From: Juglans regia
Taxonomy: Eukaryota > Streptophyta > Magnoliopsida > Fagales > Juglandaceae
Reading direction: 5' to 3'
Length of the DNA: 64,000 bases
Assembly: GCF_001411555.2 (NCBI RefSeq)
Contig: NC_049909.1
Span: 13,450,686 to 13,514,685, forward strand
Shown: in pieces, positions 49,128 through 60,145 of the stretch
Position numbering within the stretch: the first letter of the stretch is position 1
How the letters are laid out: every line of letters starts with the position of its first letter
The notes under the pieces: generated by a model
The model's input: the letters and a program-made list of their open reading frames with translations, nothing else
Databases searched by the model: none
Told to the model about the DNA's origin: nothing
Position numbers and translations under genes: made by a program

Positions 49128-51146
49128 TTTTTTTTTTTTTTGAGAAAATCTTATCCAATCTATTAGACCACCTGAATACAAGTAGGGAGGACCCCAAAGT
49201 TACAACATGATCATAGATGGAAAGAGCATTTTTTGCTAACAAGTGGGCAATAGAATTGTCATTTCTCCTAACATGAGAAACTTCCCACTTGGCAAAGAAA
49301 TTAAGAAGATGTTTAGCCTCCTCAACAAACATACTAGCACTGTTACACCCCTCTTCCTCCCTTTTTAGAGCATTAATGACTTGTAGAGAGTCCCCTTCAA
49401 TGATCACTTGAGATAGCCCAAGTTCCAAGCCAAACTGGACTGCAATGAGGGCTCCATAGGCTTCTGCAAGTGCTGGATCAGGGAAGAGGTGCTTCTTGGT
49501 TCTCTTTGTAGCAATGGTATGTCCTGCATTGTCCCTAGCAACTACTCCCACTCCAATAAAACCTTCTGTCTTGTCTACTGCACTATCCCAGTTCACTTTG
49601 ATCCAGTTTGATGGAGGGGCCTGCCAAGTCTCGACTGAGTTGCAAGGCTGCATACTGACCTGCCAGGATCTTTCCTCATTTAGCATATCCATTGTCCTTC
49701 TTGCATCCTTGACAATAGCATTCGGGTGAGCAAAAGATCCATCAAAGATAAATCTATTCCTTCTCCACTATATCATCTTTGCAACCACAACAAATTCTTG
49801 GAGGAGTTGGCAATCCATAGTCCGAAATAAGGTTTCAAGGATTTGGATCATGGATGTGTAAGGAAGGTAGCATTTCTGTAATCTTTTAGAACACTGGCCC
49901 CACACATCTTTTGCTGCCTCACATCTCCATAATGCATGAACTGTGTCTTCTTCCTCCAGCTTACAAATGGGGCAGAGTGAGACCTCGATTATTTTCTTTT
50001 TAAAGAGGTTTGATTGAGTTGGAAGGGCCTCTAAGCAGGATCTCCATAAGAAAACTTTATCTCTAGGTTGCACCTTTAACTGCCATAGCTGCTGCCACAC
50101 TGCTTTGAAAGATGAACTGGTTGAGGCTTGACATGATGCATGTAGGCTTCTTTCAAGTTCCTTGTGGTAGGCACTCCTTACTGAAAAATTCCCTTCTTTA
50201 GTGCCTTGCCAAACTAATTTATCTCTGCTGTTGAGTGAGCTAATTGGAGTTTGGAGGATGACACTAGCTTCTCTGGCATTGAAAATCTGCTGCACCAGGT
50301 TTCTATCCCATTGCTTCGTGACTGGGTCAATCAAGTTTGACATTGTTGCATTTTCTTCCAGCACACTAACACTACTTTGAGCCTTACCTGGATTTGTATG
50401 TAAAATCCCCCTGTCCCTCCAAATTTGCACTTGGTTCCCATTCCCTATTCTCCAGTAAGAACCTTCCTCCATCAAGGGTCTAGCTGCCATGAAGCTTCTC
50501 CATACATAGGATGGTTTTGATTCAAGTTTGGCTTCTAGAAAAGTGGCAGTTGGGAAATACTTAGCCTTCATCACCCTAGCAACAAGAGACTCTGGATTTT
50601 GGACCAACCTCCAGCATTGCTTGGCCAGCATTGCTTTGTTGAATGCCTCGAAGTCTCTAAAACCCAACCACCATTCAGACTTAGTTTTTCCCATTTTTTC
50701 CCAAGACACCCAATGGGTTCTATGCTCATTCTTTTGCTGCCCCCACCAGAAGTTACGAATGACACTATTAATGTCTGTGAGCAAGGATTTAGGAAGTTTG
50801 AAAACTGACATTGTGTAAGTAGGCCTTTTGAACTGTTGAGGTCCTATGAGGTAGCCTCGGGCCAAAGGCTGAATATGGAAAAAACCTCCATTTTGTTTAG
50901 TAAGAACACAGCAAGGGCCACACAACAATATATTCTATCCATAGCAGGGGTTAGACATGGCATGACATATGAGAGGTACTTGGGACTGCCCTCAGTGGTT
51001 GGCAGGCTCAAATCTCAGACTTTTAAAGGTATAGTGGACAATATCAGATCAAGACTTAGCAACCACAGAGTTAAACTACTGTCTCAAGCTGGAAAGATGG
51101 TATTTATCAAAGCTGTCCTTCAGGCTTTACCTACTTACACAATGTC
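49128..51146 (-). mobile_element. Twin-primed (internally inverted) L1-type LINE with RNase H domain
   Basis: The element is flanked by a perfect 14-bp duplication, GGTATTCAATATTG (49114-49127 and 51147-51160). Its 3' part runs on the minus strand from about 50822 to a 14-T tail at 49128-49141. It holds the end of the reverse transcriptase (PTYTMSVFKLPKSL), zf-RVT (CPICKLEEEDTVHALWRCE) and an RNase H domain (NWIKVNWDSAV, ARDNAG, AEAYGAL, IIEGDSL). Only one stop, TAG at 49768-49770, interrupts that frame. The 5' part (about 50824-51146) is inverted, reading on the plus strand from YEVASGQRLNMEK to ALPTYTMSV. Both parts share CCTACTTACACAATGTC, so the junction duplicates about 17 bp. It is a different LINE family from the two above. 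Confidence 0.92.
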
Positions 51147-51160
51147 GGTATTCAATATTG

Positions 51161-51462
51161 CTGAAAAGTGACTAGCTAATAAAAAAAGTGAATTTTCTAG
51201 TCAATGGTTATAGAATAGCTAGATTACTACTAATACTCGTAGATTGTAAATTTATTTTTATCGTAAAATAGATCTAATGAATCATATGAAGTTACGTCAG
51301 TTTAAAGATTTATTTTTATGTTATTTATTATTATTTTTTTGTGTCTATAGCACTTCTTTATTTTATATTAAAATACAATAGTTTTCAACGAAAGAAGGAG
51401 AATTTTATTCTATCCAAATTGTATAATATAATTTAAAAAGAAAAAAATTAAAAAATAAAAAT

Positions 51463-51514
<52 letters not shown>

Positions 51515-52433
51515 TAACAAAAATAAATTAATACTTTTTGAGTAGCCATGTCGTTTCTCACGTACGATACCGATGTACCCTTAGGCCGCGTTTGAACGTT
51601 GAGTTCAACTTAATTGAGTTGAATTTTTTATAAATAGTAATAAATTAAATAGTGAATGAAGTTATGTTACTATGTAAAATTCATCTAAATTGAATTTAAA
51701 ATATATTTCAATATTAAGATGAATTTAATTCATTTTATAAGAAGTTAAAAAATATTATTAGTTCCACGTATAAAAATGTGTTAAGTTGAAAAATATTATA
51801 AATTTTACATATAAAGAGGTTGTGAGCTGAGATGAGTTTAATAATTTGATAGTTGAGTGTTTAAATATTATATTCAATTTAAAATTAGACTGAATTTAAC
51901 TTAGTCTTGCAAGCAAACTCAACCTTAAAGGCTTAATCGGATAGTACTTTTGACATACCACTAAGTTCTAGTTTGAATTGAAAACTTACATCAATTTATT
52001 TCATTTCATCTTTATAATTTTCTCAAATTTATACACAAAATATAATAAATAATTCAATTTTTTTAAATCTCAAATAATAATAATATTAAAAAAATAATAT
52101 TTTAACAATATTTTATAAGAAATACTTTAGCCATAAATTGATTATATAAAAATAATTTTATAAATTGATATGACTTAATACGATTTATCAAATTATAAAA
52201 TTATTTTTATTATAAAATACATTTAATGAATCAAATGAAATTATATAAATTATTTTTATATAATTTTTTTTTTATGAATATAGCAATGCTCATATTTTTT
52301 TAATGAATATTTCACAAACCATTTCAACTCAATCCAAACGGGGACTAAAAATGTTAACGCCATTTCCACACCAACCTCAACTCTTCCCCTTTTTCTCTTC
52401 TGCAAGTTTAGGGTTTTGAAATGTGGAGGGAGG
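51161..52433. other. Upstream region of the CCCH gene, packed with MITE copies
   Basis: About 51225-51360 is a copy of the small GTAAATTTATTTTTAT...AAATAGATCTAA repeat family. An (AAT)n tract lies at 51469-51512. About 51585-51935 is a TIR element (CCGCGTTTGAACGTTGAG ... GCAAGCAAACTCAACC). About 51985-52345 is a reverse-oriented GATGAGATGAG-family MITE interrupted by about 175 bp of another AT-rich repeat. The CCCH gene leader (CTCTTCCCCTTTTTCTC) begins close after, near 52380, so its promoter is largely MITE-derived. Confidence 0.5.
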
Positions 52434-55400
52434 ATGGAAGCCTCTGAATCAATCTACGTTGCCAGCCCCAAAATCAAAGACCCGGAGGTAGCGTTTCAGT
52501 CTTTTGATTCCCCTAATCCCGATCTCGATCATGCACGGTCTGATACCGGTAACACGGCAGAGGAGCTGACAGCGAAGTTTCAGCAACTGGTTTTGAAGGA
52601 GCAATGGGAACCGGCTCCGAAGGATGAGGATGAGAAAGATGGGAACTGGGGTTTGAAAGAGGCTGAGGATGGTCAGGAGGCTGAGAAAGGTCTGGGAGGT
52701 TCGCATTGGGAAGAAGTGAAGGCCGGTGAGAGCGAATGGAACGGTTGGGGTGATAATGGCAACGATAACGGGGTTGTGATTGACGTGGTGGTTGTTGAAG
52801 AAGGTAGTGAGGCGGAGGACGGGAGTGAGAGATACGGTGGTACTGATACCAAAAGGTATCAATATCAGTACCCGGTGCGGCCCGAGGCCGAAGATTGCGC
52901 CTTTTACCTCAAGACTGGGACTTGTAAGTTTGGGTCCACTTGCAGGTTCAATCACCCCGTGAGAAGAAAAAATCAGGTATTCCTCCATTCACGCACTCAC
53001 ACTTTCTTACATATGTGTGTGTGTTGGTATGCGCGGGTGGGTGGGGTGTTTATTCGTCTTTAAATGCATGTGTTTATCCAAATTCTTGTTTCAGCAAAGA
53101 AGAAGCTGATTGGGTTTGCTTTTGTTAGTTTTGATTGTTAGTTTCTGTAGTTTGTATGTAGTGGGTGCTTTGTTGGTTTTGCTTTCAAGCATCGATTTTA
53201 TAGTCCTTGAATGATTTTATTGATTTTGTCTTTGGGCATTTTCCGTTTATTGATTTTGAAGGCTGTTAAGGAGAAGGTGAAGGAAAAGGAAGAACCCACA
53301 GAGAGGCTAGGTCAGACGGCGTGCAAGGTTTTTGTTATTGTTATCGTGGTCTTGAACAGACATCTTTTCAAGCTACGGTTTTAACATACTTGCTTTTTGT
53401 TAATATGCGTTACATCTTTTATGCATTTTCTTGGAAATATTTCGAATATATTCCATTAATTATATGACTGATAAAAAAAAACACAATTATATGGCCGAGG
53501 ATAGAGATGATTGATGGAACATTTTTTTTTACATTAATGATTGAGAACTACAATCAGGACGTGCCTTAAAACTAGGTTTTACCCTGACCAATAGGAAGAT
53601 GAGACATAAGCTTCCCTGTTGGTTTTTCAAAAAACTTGGCTGCATCCGATGCATCCCAATCAACAATATCTGTAGTGTCACTGCTTTGACTGATTTAACT
53701 TTCAAGAAATCTCCGTCTTCTCAAGGATTTTCTTAGGGATCAAACAACATCACAACAGAGAGAAAACCTGAAGTAATACAAGCTAGAACAAGAACAAAGA
53801 AAGCAACAAATGCTAGTTGATAAAAAATAGGTCAAGATAAGAACTTTGCCTTGGAATTCTAAAAAACTGGAGGCTGACAAATATGAAGAAAAAGACTGTT
53901 GGTTTAATGGAAAAATAAAATCACAATATTAATAAAAAAAATTAGTGGAGAACAAAGGAAAAAATGAAACTAACCTTTGAACTGACTAAAGCTCGCAAAA
54001 TACAATTCGAAAAAATATTTCAGTAGTCCCGAATTCTCCCTTCACCAATTATCCACCCAACTCCAATATAACCACCTAATTGAAACTCCATCCCAAACTC
54101 AACAAATAAACCCAATCTTCAAGCTTTTAATGCAAATTTATTTTTTAGTACAAAAAAAAAAAAAATCTACCTAAATGTGTTTGAGCTTCATCAAATAAAA
54201 TTTTCATGTTTTTGATAAGGACTATTGCTTAAGCAATTTTTAGTTAGTTTCTTGGAGCTTTGGAGGCTGTTGTGAGGAAAAGTATTTTAAGAATTAGAGG
54301 AGGTTTGATCGAACAATTTTTTTTTTTATTGGCACCGGGTGTCCGGATGATGCGTCCTGCCTAATCCCAGGGGTGTATAGGCCCTCCTCAAGGAGTTTCC
54401 TGCAAGTGTACCTCGAGTAATTCAAGGAAAAAAATCCTCCAGTCCGATGGTCTCTAGAGATTGTTTGCACCAAAGGAGATTTGAACCTTAGTCATGGGGG
54501 AGCATATCCTCAAGTCCAAGGCCTTTACCACTTGAGCCAACCCCTAGGGGTTTGAATACTTAAGAAAATTAGTCCTTTTCAGACTCCCTATGGAATTATT
54601 ACATGTGATTGTCATTTGTAGGATAGTTATTCAAGATGATCATGATTGCTGTTTTCCAAAGATAATGCATCCATAAACAAAATGTCCCCCCTTCTCTCCT
54701 TCCGGTTTCCAGTCTCCGAAATTGATAGAGAGCTTACTAGACTCTAGTGTTTGACATGAAATGTTCTTTATTATGCTAGAATCTTGCTTCATAGAATATA
54801 TGAATTTTCTCAAGTTAATATTACTAAGAAATAGGTAAAGTTTCTATAATTCTTGAATAGAAAAGAAAAAGGAATAGTAATTATAGTACTTATACCCCAG
54901 AATCTCCAATGGGGACCCTGATACCATTGGAGAGAACCAATGGAGTTGCTGGAGAACCAATGAGTTTGGCGTTGGTGCCTTGTGTAGAGGAATGTCTAGA
55001 GTTGGGAGTGCAGTTGGATACTGTGTCTGAGGATAACGTTGCTCCCCTGGTCTCTCTTCCTCCAATAGCGGACTGGATTTTGCCTAAAGTTAACAAGATT
55101 TAGCAGTTTGTGAGAATTTCACATGGAGGATGTGAAGACCAATTTAAAGAACTAATCATTGCGATTGAGGCAAGCCACGAGCTTGAAACCAAATAAGTTT
55201 CAAGAAAAGCAGGGAGTTACAGCGTCTTTCTTGGACAATCAACTACGACGCTAAGGGTGGTAACTCAACTAGAGGGAAGTCTGAAGGGAGGGCATTGTGA
55301 AGATGGGAATCAAGGGGTTGGGGTTGGGTGTTTGGGTAGAGTTTTAGTTCTACGGGAAACAAGGGGTTGGGGTCGGGTTTGGTGTTTTCTGAGCTTTTTG

Positions 55401-58325
55401 GGTCATTAGGGGCTTTTTGGGTCATTTTGTGCAAAGAGTTTTCTTGTATACATTCAATGTACTTGGTTTTTCCTTTTGATATATATAATATTTTTACTTA
55501 TAAAAAAAATAAAATTTATAGTACTTGTAAGAAAGACCTCTCATATGTTTGAATGTGTCTGGGTCATCTTAAGGAGCCATGCACTAACCTTGGATCGACA
55601 ATCTCTGTTACAGTGTGTTATGTTGTACAAGTCTTCTCTTTATATCACATGGAAGATAACTGTGTTAGATAATAAATTATAAGTGACTATTTTGCGACTT
55701 ACTATTGGATGTGTTATTGAAAGTACTTTTTCCTTCTTAAAGAGTAGCATGTCCTACATGTAGATTATTAGTAACTTTTATGCTAAATCTCCTTGTATAC
55801 TATATGTGCAAACATGCACGATGTACTAATGATGGTTTTTGTGGTCTTGTAACTCCTCTCTCGAGCCTTGTTTCAGTATTACATGAGGTCTGGGGGGTGC
55901 AAGTATGGAGACGCTTGTAAATACAGCCACACAAGAGACAAAATTTCAGGAACTACACTTCTAGAGCTTAACTTTCTGGGCTTACCAATCAGACCCGTAT
56001 ACTTCTACCCATGTCTATGATATTTCTATGGTTTTTTTTTCTTCCTCTAATTTCTTGGTGAAATTATTTTTAGTCTCTCTGTGGTTTAGTGGACCAGTTA
56101 TTCTGACAAGTCAACAATGTTCTAATTTTTCACAGGGAGAGAAAGAGTGTCCCTTCTACATGCGGACTGGCTCTTGCAAATATGGAGCCAACTGCAGGTT
56201 TAATCATCCTGACCCTACAGCCGTCGGAGGAAGTGACAACCCTTCAGGATATGGTAATGGCGGATCTACTACATTAGATGCTTCCCAATCATCAATTGCG
56301 TCCTGGTCTTCGTCTAGGAAATTTAATGAAACTGCTCCCTTTGCACCAATAGTTCTTTCACCTTCGCATGGGGTTCCTTCCCAAAATCCAGAATGGAATG
56401 GGTTGCAGGTACTTAATAGTTTGAGTAACTGTCGTCACTTTTATCTGGAAATAAGTAAATTTTAAATCACAGCTTGTTTGTCAATCTTCTAAAATACAGT
56501 ATTTTATCTTCTTTTTTTGGCCTATATGTTTATGTCCAAGTATATGGCCTTAAGTTCCCCATCTTTCTAGTCATATTTTGTCCTGCAATCAGCACCCAAG
56601 GTATTTGTTTTGGGTTTTTATCATTTCAGAGACGTGATTGTTCTTTCTAATGGAACTGTCAAAATTCCTATGCTGTTTATCTCTTTTTTATAAGCCCCAT
56701 GCAGTTATGTTTCTTTTACTTCAATATAAGTTAATTTCTTACAATTCTGCTTCTTTGGACAAGCACAAGTTATCTGTTTTCTGATGCTGTCTCTGCTTAT
56801 CAACTAGTAGGTTACCATTGCTGTTTTGTTAGCTTTGTTTCACTTCAGCTGATTATGGGATTTTCGGTTTAGAGATAGTAAAATAAATAGTGCCTTTACT
56901 TTTTTTTTTTTTGGGGGTGGGGTGTTGATCATACTTGTAAAAGAAGTGTGGAAGGCATTTGGATGAAAAAAAGAGTGTCACGAGGAATATGTTTGAGACA
57001 AACATATTAAAAAAAGGACATGTTTGAGATAAAGCAGACAAGCATGTTCGTTGGGCGAATGTCTCAACTGACTCAACCCAAGTTTAGCATTGTGACTCTC
57101 ACTGATTGCAATTATAAAGAGCACATGATCTCAAACAAGGATGATATTTACCTTTATTTATATTGTCAACAGCATATATTTTCCCTCAATATAATCCTTG
57201 AAATTAATGGTGAACTTGAGGTTGACAGGGGATAGCATTCAATGGTAACTGGAACGGATAAAAGAAGTGCTATATTATATCCTAAGATAAGGAATCTGTC
57301 AAGGGTTCCAAATGCCATATTACTCAAGAATTTAAAAGCTAGGTAAGGAAAAAAGATCAATTGTATATTTGCTGTTTTGTTAGAGAAAATCTGGTAGATC
57401 TACAGCTGTTCTCAGTCTCAGGCACTTTTTGCACCCATGGGAACCCATGCAACACACTGTAATTAAGCGTGGTTTAGGCTTTAAGCCCTCATGGCTAGGC
57501 TACCTTCTAAACGGTTCTTTTTCTTTTTCTTTTTTTCAAGTAATTGATTAGATAGATGAGTAGATGAACTCTACTAATCCATCAGTTTTATTTGTTTGTG
57601 GATTGTTAAGGCTCCTGTATATCTGCCAGAAAGGAGTATGCATCCTCCTGTCACATATGTCATGAGCCCAGCTGGGACTGAAACTAATGTCTATACGCAT
57701 CATAAGCAGCAGATTCAAGTTGAAGAATACCCGGAACGACCTGGCTATCCTGAGTGCAGTTATTTCTTAAAAACTGGGGATTGTAAGTATAAGTCTAATT
57801 GCAGATATCACCACCCTAAGGATAGGATTGTGAAGTCACCCCCATGCGCTCTCAGTGACAAGGGTCTTCCTTTGAGACCTGTAAGTTCACTCTGGGCTGT
57901 GTTTTTAAAGATTTTTTTTTGCAAGTTTGTTTTAAAGAGTGATTTTTTTCATGTATGGAGCCGGAATCAAATTTTATAGACCATTGTTAACAAATTTCAT
58001 GATCTTCAACAATGGGAAGTTACTCGTATTGTTTTTTATATTTGTTTCCCCCGGAAAAATGTTCTATTATACTTGCTTTGCCTGGTTTAATTATGGTCAT
58101 GATTTTGTTGTCTTTGAGATCCAGGATCAGAATATTTGTGCACATTATAGTCGTTATGGAATTTGCAAGTTCGGGCCGGCTTGTAAATTCGATCATCCAC
58201 TGCATCGAGCTTCATCAGCTATGACTGGAGTTGATCAGCATCTTCCTTATGGTGACTCTGTAACTACGGATAAGGCTGTGGGAGGCGGAATCGGAAGCGA
58301 GGCCACTTTTAGGCAGTCTCAGTAA
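52434..58325 (+). CDS. Zinc finger CCCH domain protein with five CCCH fingers
   Basis: Exons 52434-52976, 53262-53327, 55877-55996, 56136-56408, 57611-57880 and 58125-58325 join in frame to 490 aa. Five C-x8-C-x5-C-x3-H fingers lie at about residues 155-175, 202-221, 248-268, 383-403 and 429-449 (for example [20 protein letters not shown]). The N-terminus (1-140) is acidic and Trp/Gly-rich. Fingers 1-3 and 4-5 form two groups, as in plant ZFN-like nucleic-acid-binding proteins. The closest known match by layout is Arabidopsis C3H43/C3H67 (At3g48440/At5g63260). The role is probably RNA or DNA binding; the target is unknown. The first in-frame ATG is 52434 (MEASESIYV). Intron 2 splits finger 2 after its first Cys and holds a SINE and a LINE derivative. 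Confidence 0.9.
54317..54550 (-). mobile_element. tRNA-derived SINE in CCCH gene intron 2
   Basis: On the minus strand it reads GGGGTTGGCTCAAGTGGTAAAGG (A box) and, about 55 bp on, GGTTCAAATCT (B box). A GC-richer body follows, then a poly-A tail (poly-T at 54317-54327). The head is nearly identical to the element at 38177. No clear target duplication. Confidence 0.8.
54892..55515 (+). mobile_element. Internally deleted LINE with 11-bp target duplication
   Basis: TTATAGTACTT lies at 54881-54891 and 55516-55526. The body encodes a LINE ORF1-tail-like segment ([19 protein letters not shown]), comparable to [15 protein letters not shown] near 25740 in the large LINE. It then jumps straight to a LINE 3' end (CTTGTATACATTCAATGTACTTGG...) and an A-rich tail. 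Endonuclease and reverse transcriptase are missing. It is in CCCH gene intron 2. Confidence 0.75.
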
Positions 58326-59747
58326 AAATTTTGCATTTTGAGGCCCTAGCATTTAAGGATCCGAAGTATCAAGGATTTGTAATTTTATATTTGATGTAAC
58401 AAAACGTGAAAGGGGCTTAGCAGCTTTGTTACCTGCAATGCCAAGAAAAGAAAATGCCCCGATAGCTCTTTGATCTATGAAAATGCCATTTTCTATTTGC
58501 TTCTCATAATTTTTAATTTTCAGTTTCTGATAACCTATCATACAGTGAAGAAAATTTTAATTTTCAGTTTCTCATTGTAACTTATGAGATTTGTTGTTGC
58601 AATTCAAAGGGCTCTATTTATTTGTTTCTATAAAAGGTCCAACTATTTTATTTTCACTAGGTCCTCACTTTGTGCCACAAATGCTCTTCCAATCACCCAT
58701 GATTTCCCAGCCAGACAGAAGAGAACATGCCTTGGAAGGTGGAAATTGAATATCTTTAGGGTTGGTAGAAGGTTTATTTATTCAGCTTGTATACTGTTAG
58801 AATCCGAAGATTACATTCTTTGATTTTCTTTAGTTGTAATTGTGGAATCAATCAGATCTAAACTCCATCCAATGTGGCATTACCTGATTGCTAATTATAA
58901 TAAGAGAATTCTTCTCATCAGCCACTATCTACCCTTATATCTGACAATTTTTTTTTTTCATAGAGATGCTTTTCACAAGGTGTGGGGTAGTGAATAGTGA
59001 CTAATAAAAAAAAATTATTCTTATGATAAATACAATGTAGAGAAAGAAAGAAACGTTAGAGAAGAAACAATGCGAATGTTCTAAACTTTTTAAAATTTTA
59101 AACTTTATAATATTTATTTACAATACCTTTCAAATTATTTTTAATTTAAATGATTAAACTCGTGGTCATTTTGATGAAAAGACTGTAGGGTAACTACGTT
59201 GAAGTGGAAACCCAACAATCTTTCAATAGGTAGCCATTAAAAATATTAATTAGCCACTTAAAAACCGAGTATTTAGTCATAAAATAAAAATAAAAACTAA
59301 TAGAATGATAGGAAGAATTCCAATAATATTTAGATAAATGAATGACAAAATCAATTAAGAAAATGGCTGATGTGACATAACAGAAACAAACAAGATTGCT
59401 TGGTAAATTATATACATACGTAATAAATTTGCAAAATTCTAAGTTTGTCCCTAAATTATCGATCATATTATTAAAGCTTGATATTCGGTTTCGTCCTAAT
59501 GCTATCATAACCTTACCATTTGATTGTCACTTGTTAGTGGTGCCATTTTATTATTATTATTATGATTATTATTATTTTTTAAATAAATATATTTTAGTAT
59601 TTTTAAAAGAATATATCATATTTGTCAATGGCCTTACAGTCTAGTGACATTTGTAACCTCTCCATCATAAAAAAAAATGGCTAGGAATCAAATCCCCGAT
59701 ATCCCTGACCCCTTCATAAAAAAGAAAAACACAGTATATTCTTTTAT

Positions 59748-59778
<31 letters not shown>

Positions 59779-59843
59779 TATGGCTAGAAATAACATCAGA
59801 ATATACATATATATATATATATATTGACTGTTTAAATAGCAAC

Positions 59844-59883
<40 letters not shown>

Positions 59884-60145
59884 TTGGAAATACATGGCTG
59901 TAATATCCTAAAACTACAAAGAGAAGCCAAATACAGAACATGCTAACGGCCTCAAAAAGGCTAACCATTTCTACAAACACCATGTAGGATCCTAGCCAGT
60001 TCAAAAAGACCCAAAGACTAGTTAGTATCACATTAAAAATTTGAAAAACCAAAAGAACATAAAATTGGAATCATAAATATACAAAATCCCAATTTGATCA
60101 CAACAGCAGCATACTTGCAAGATATATAAGGGGCAGGATACTTTT
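58326..60145. other. Convergent intergenic region; 3' UTRs and AT microsatellites
   Basis: It lies between the CCCH gene stop and the callose synthase stop on the opposite strand. It contains (TA)n at about 59750-59776 and 59800-59822, and (AAT)n at 59842-59883. Open frames through these are low complexity. No gene was found. Confidence 0.55.

Noticed and set aside
50836..51171. Plus-strand reverse-transcriptase-like ORF as a separate element
   Set aside because: It is the inverted 5' part of the minus-strand LINE; the same target duplication bounds both. Its last residues are flanking DNA.
59665..60052. Tyrosine/leucine-run ORFs
   Set aside because: Translations of (TA)n and (AAT)n microsatellites.
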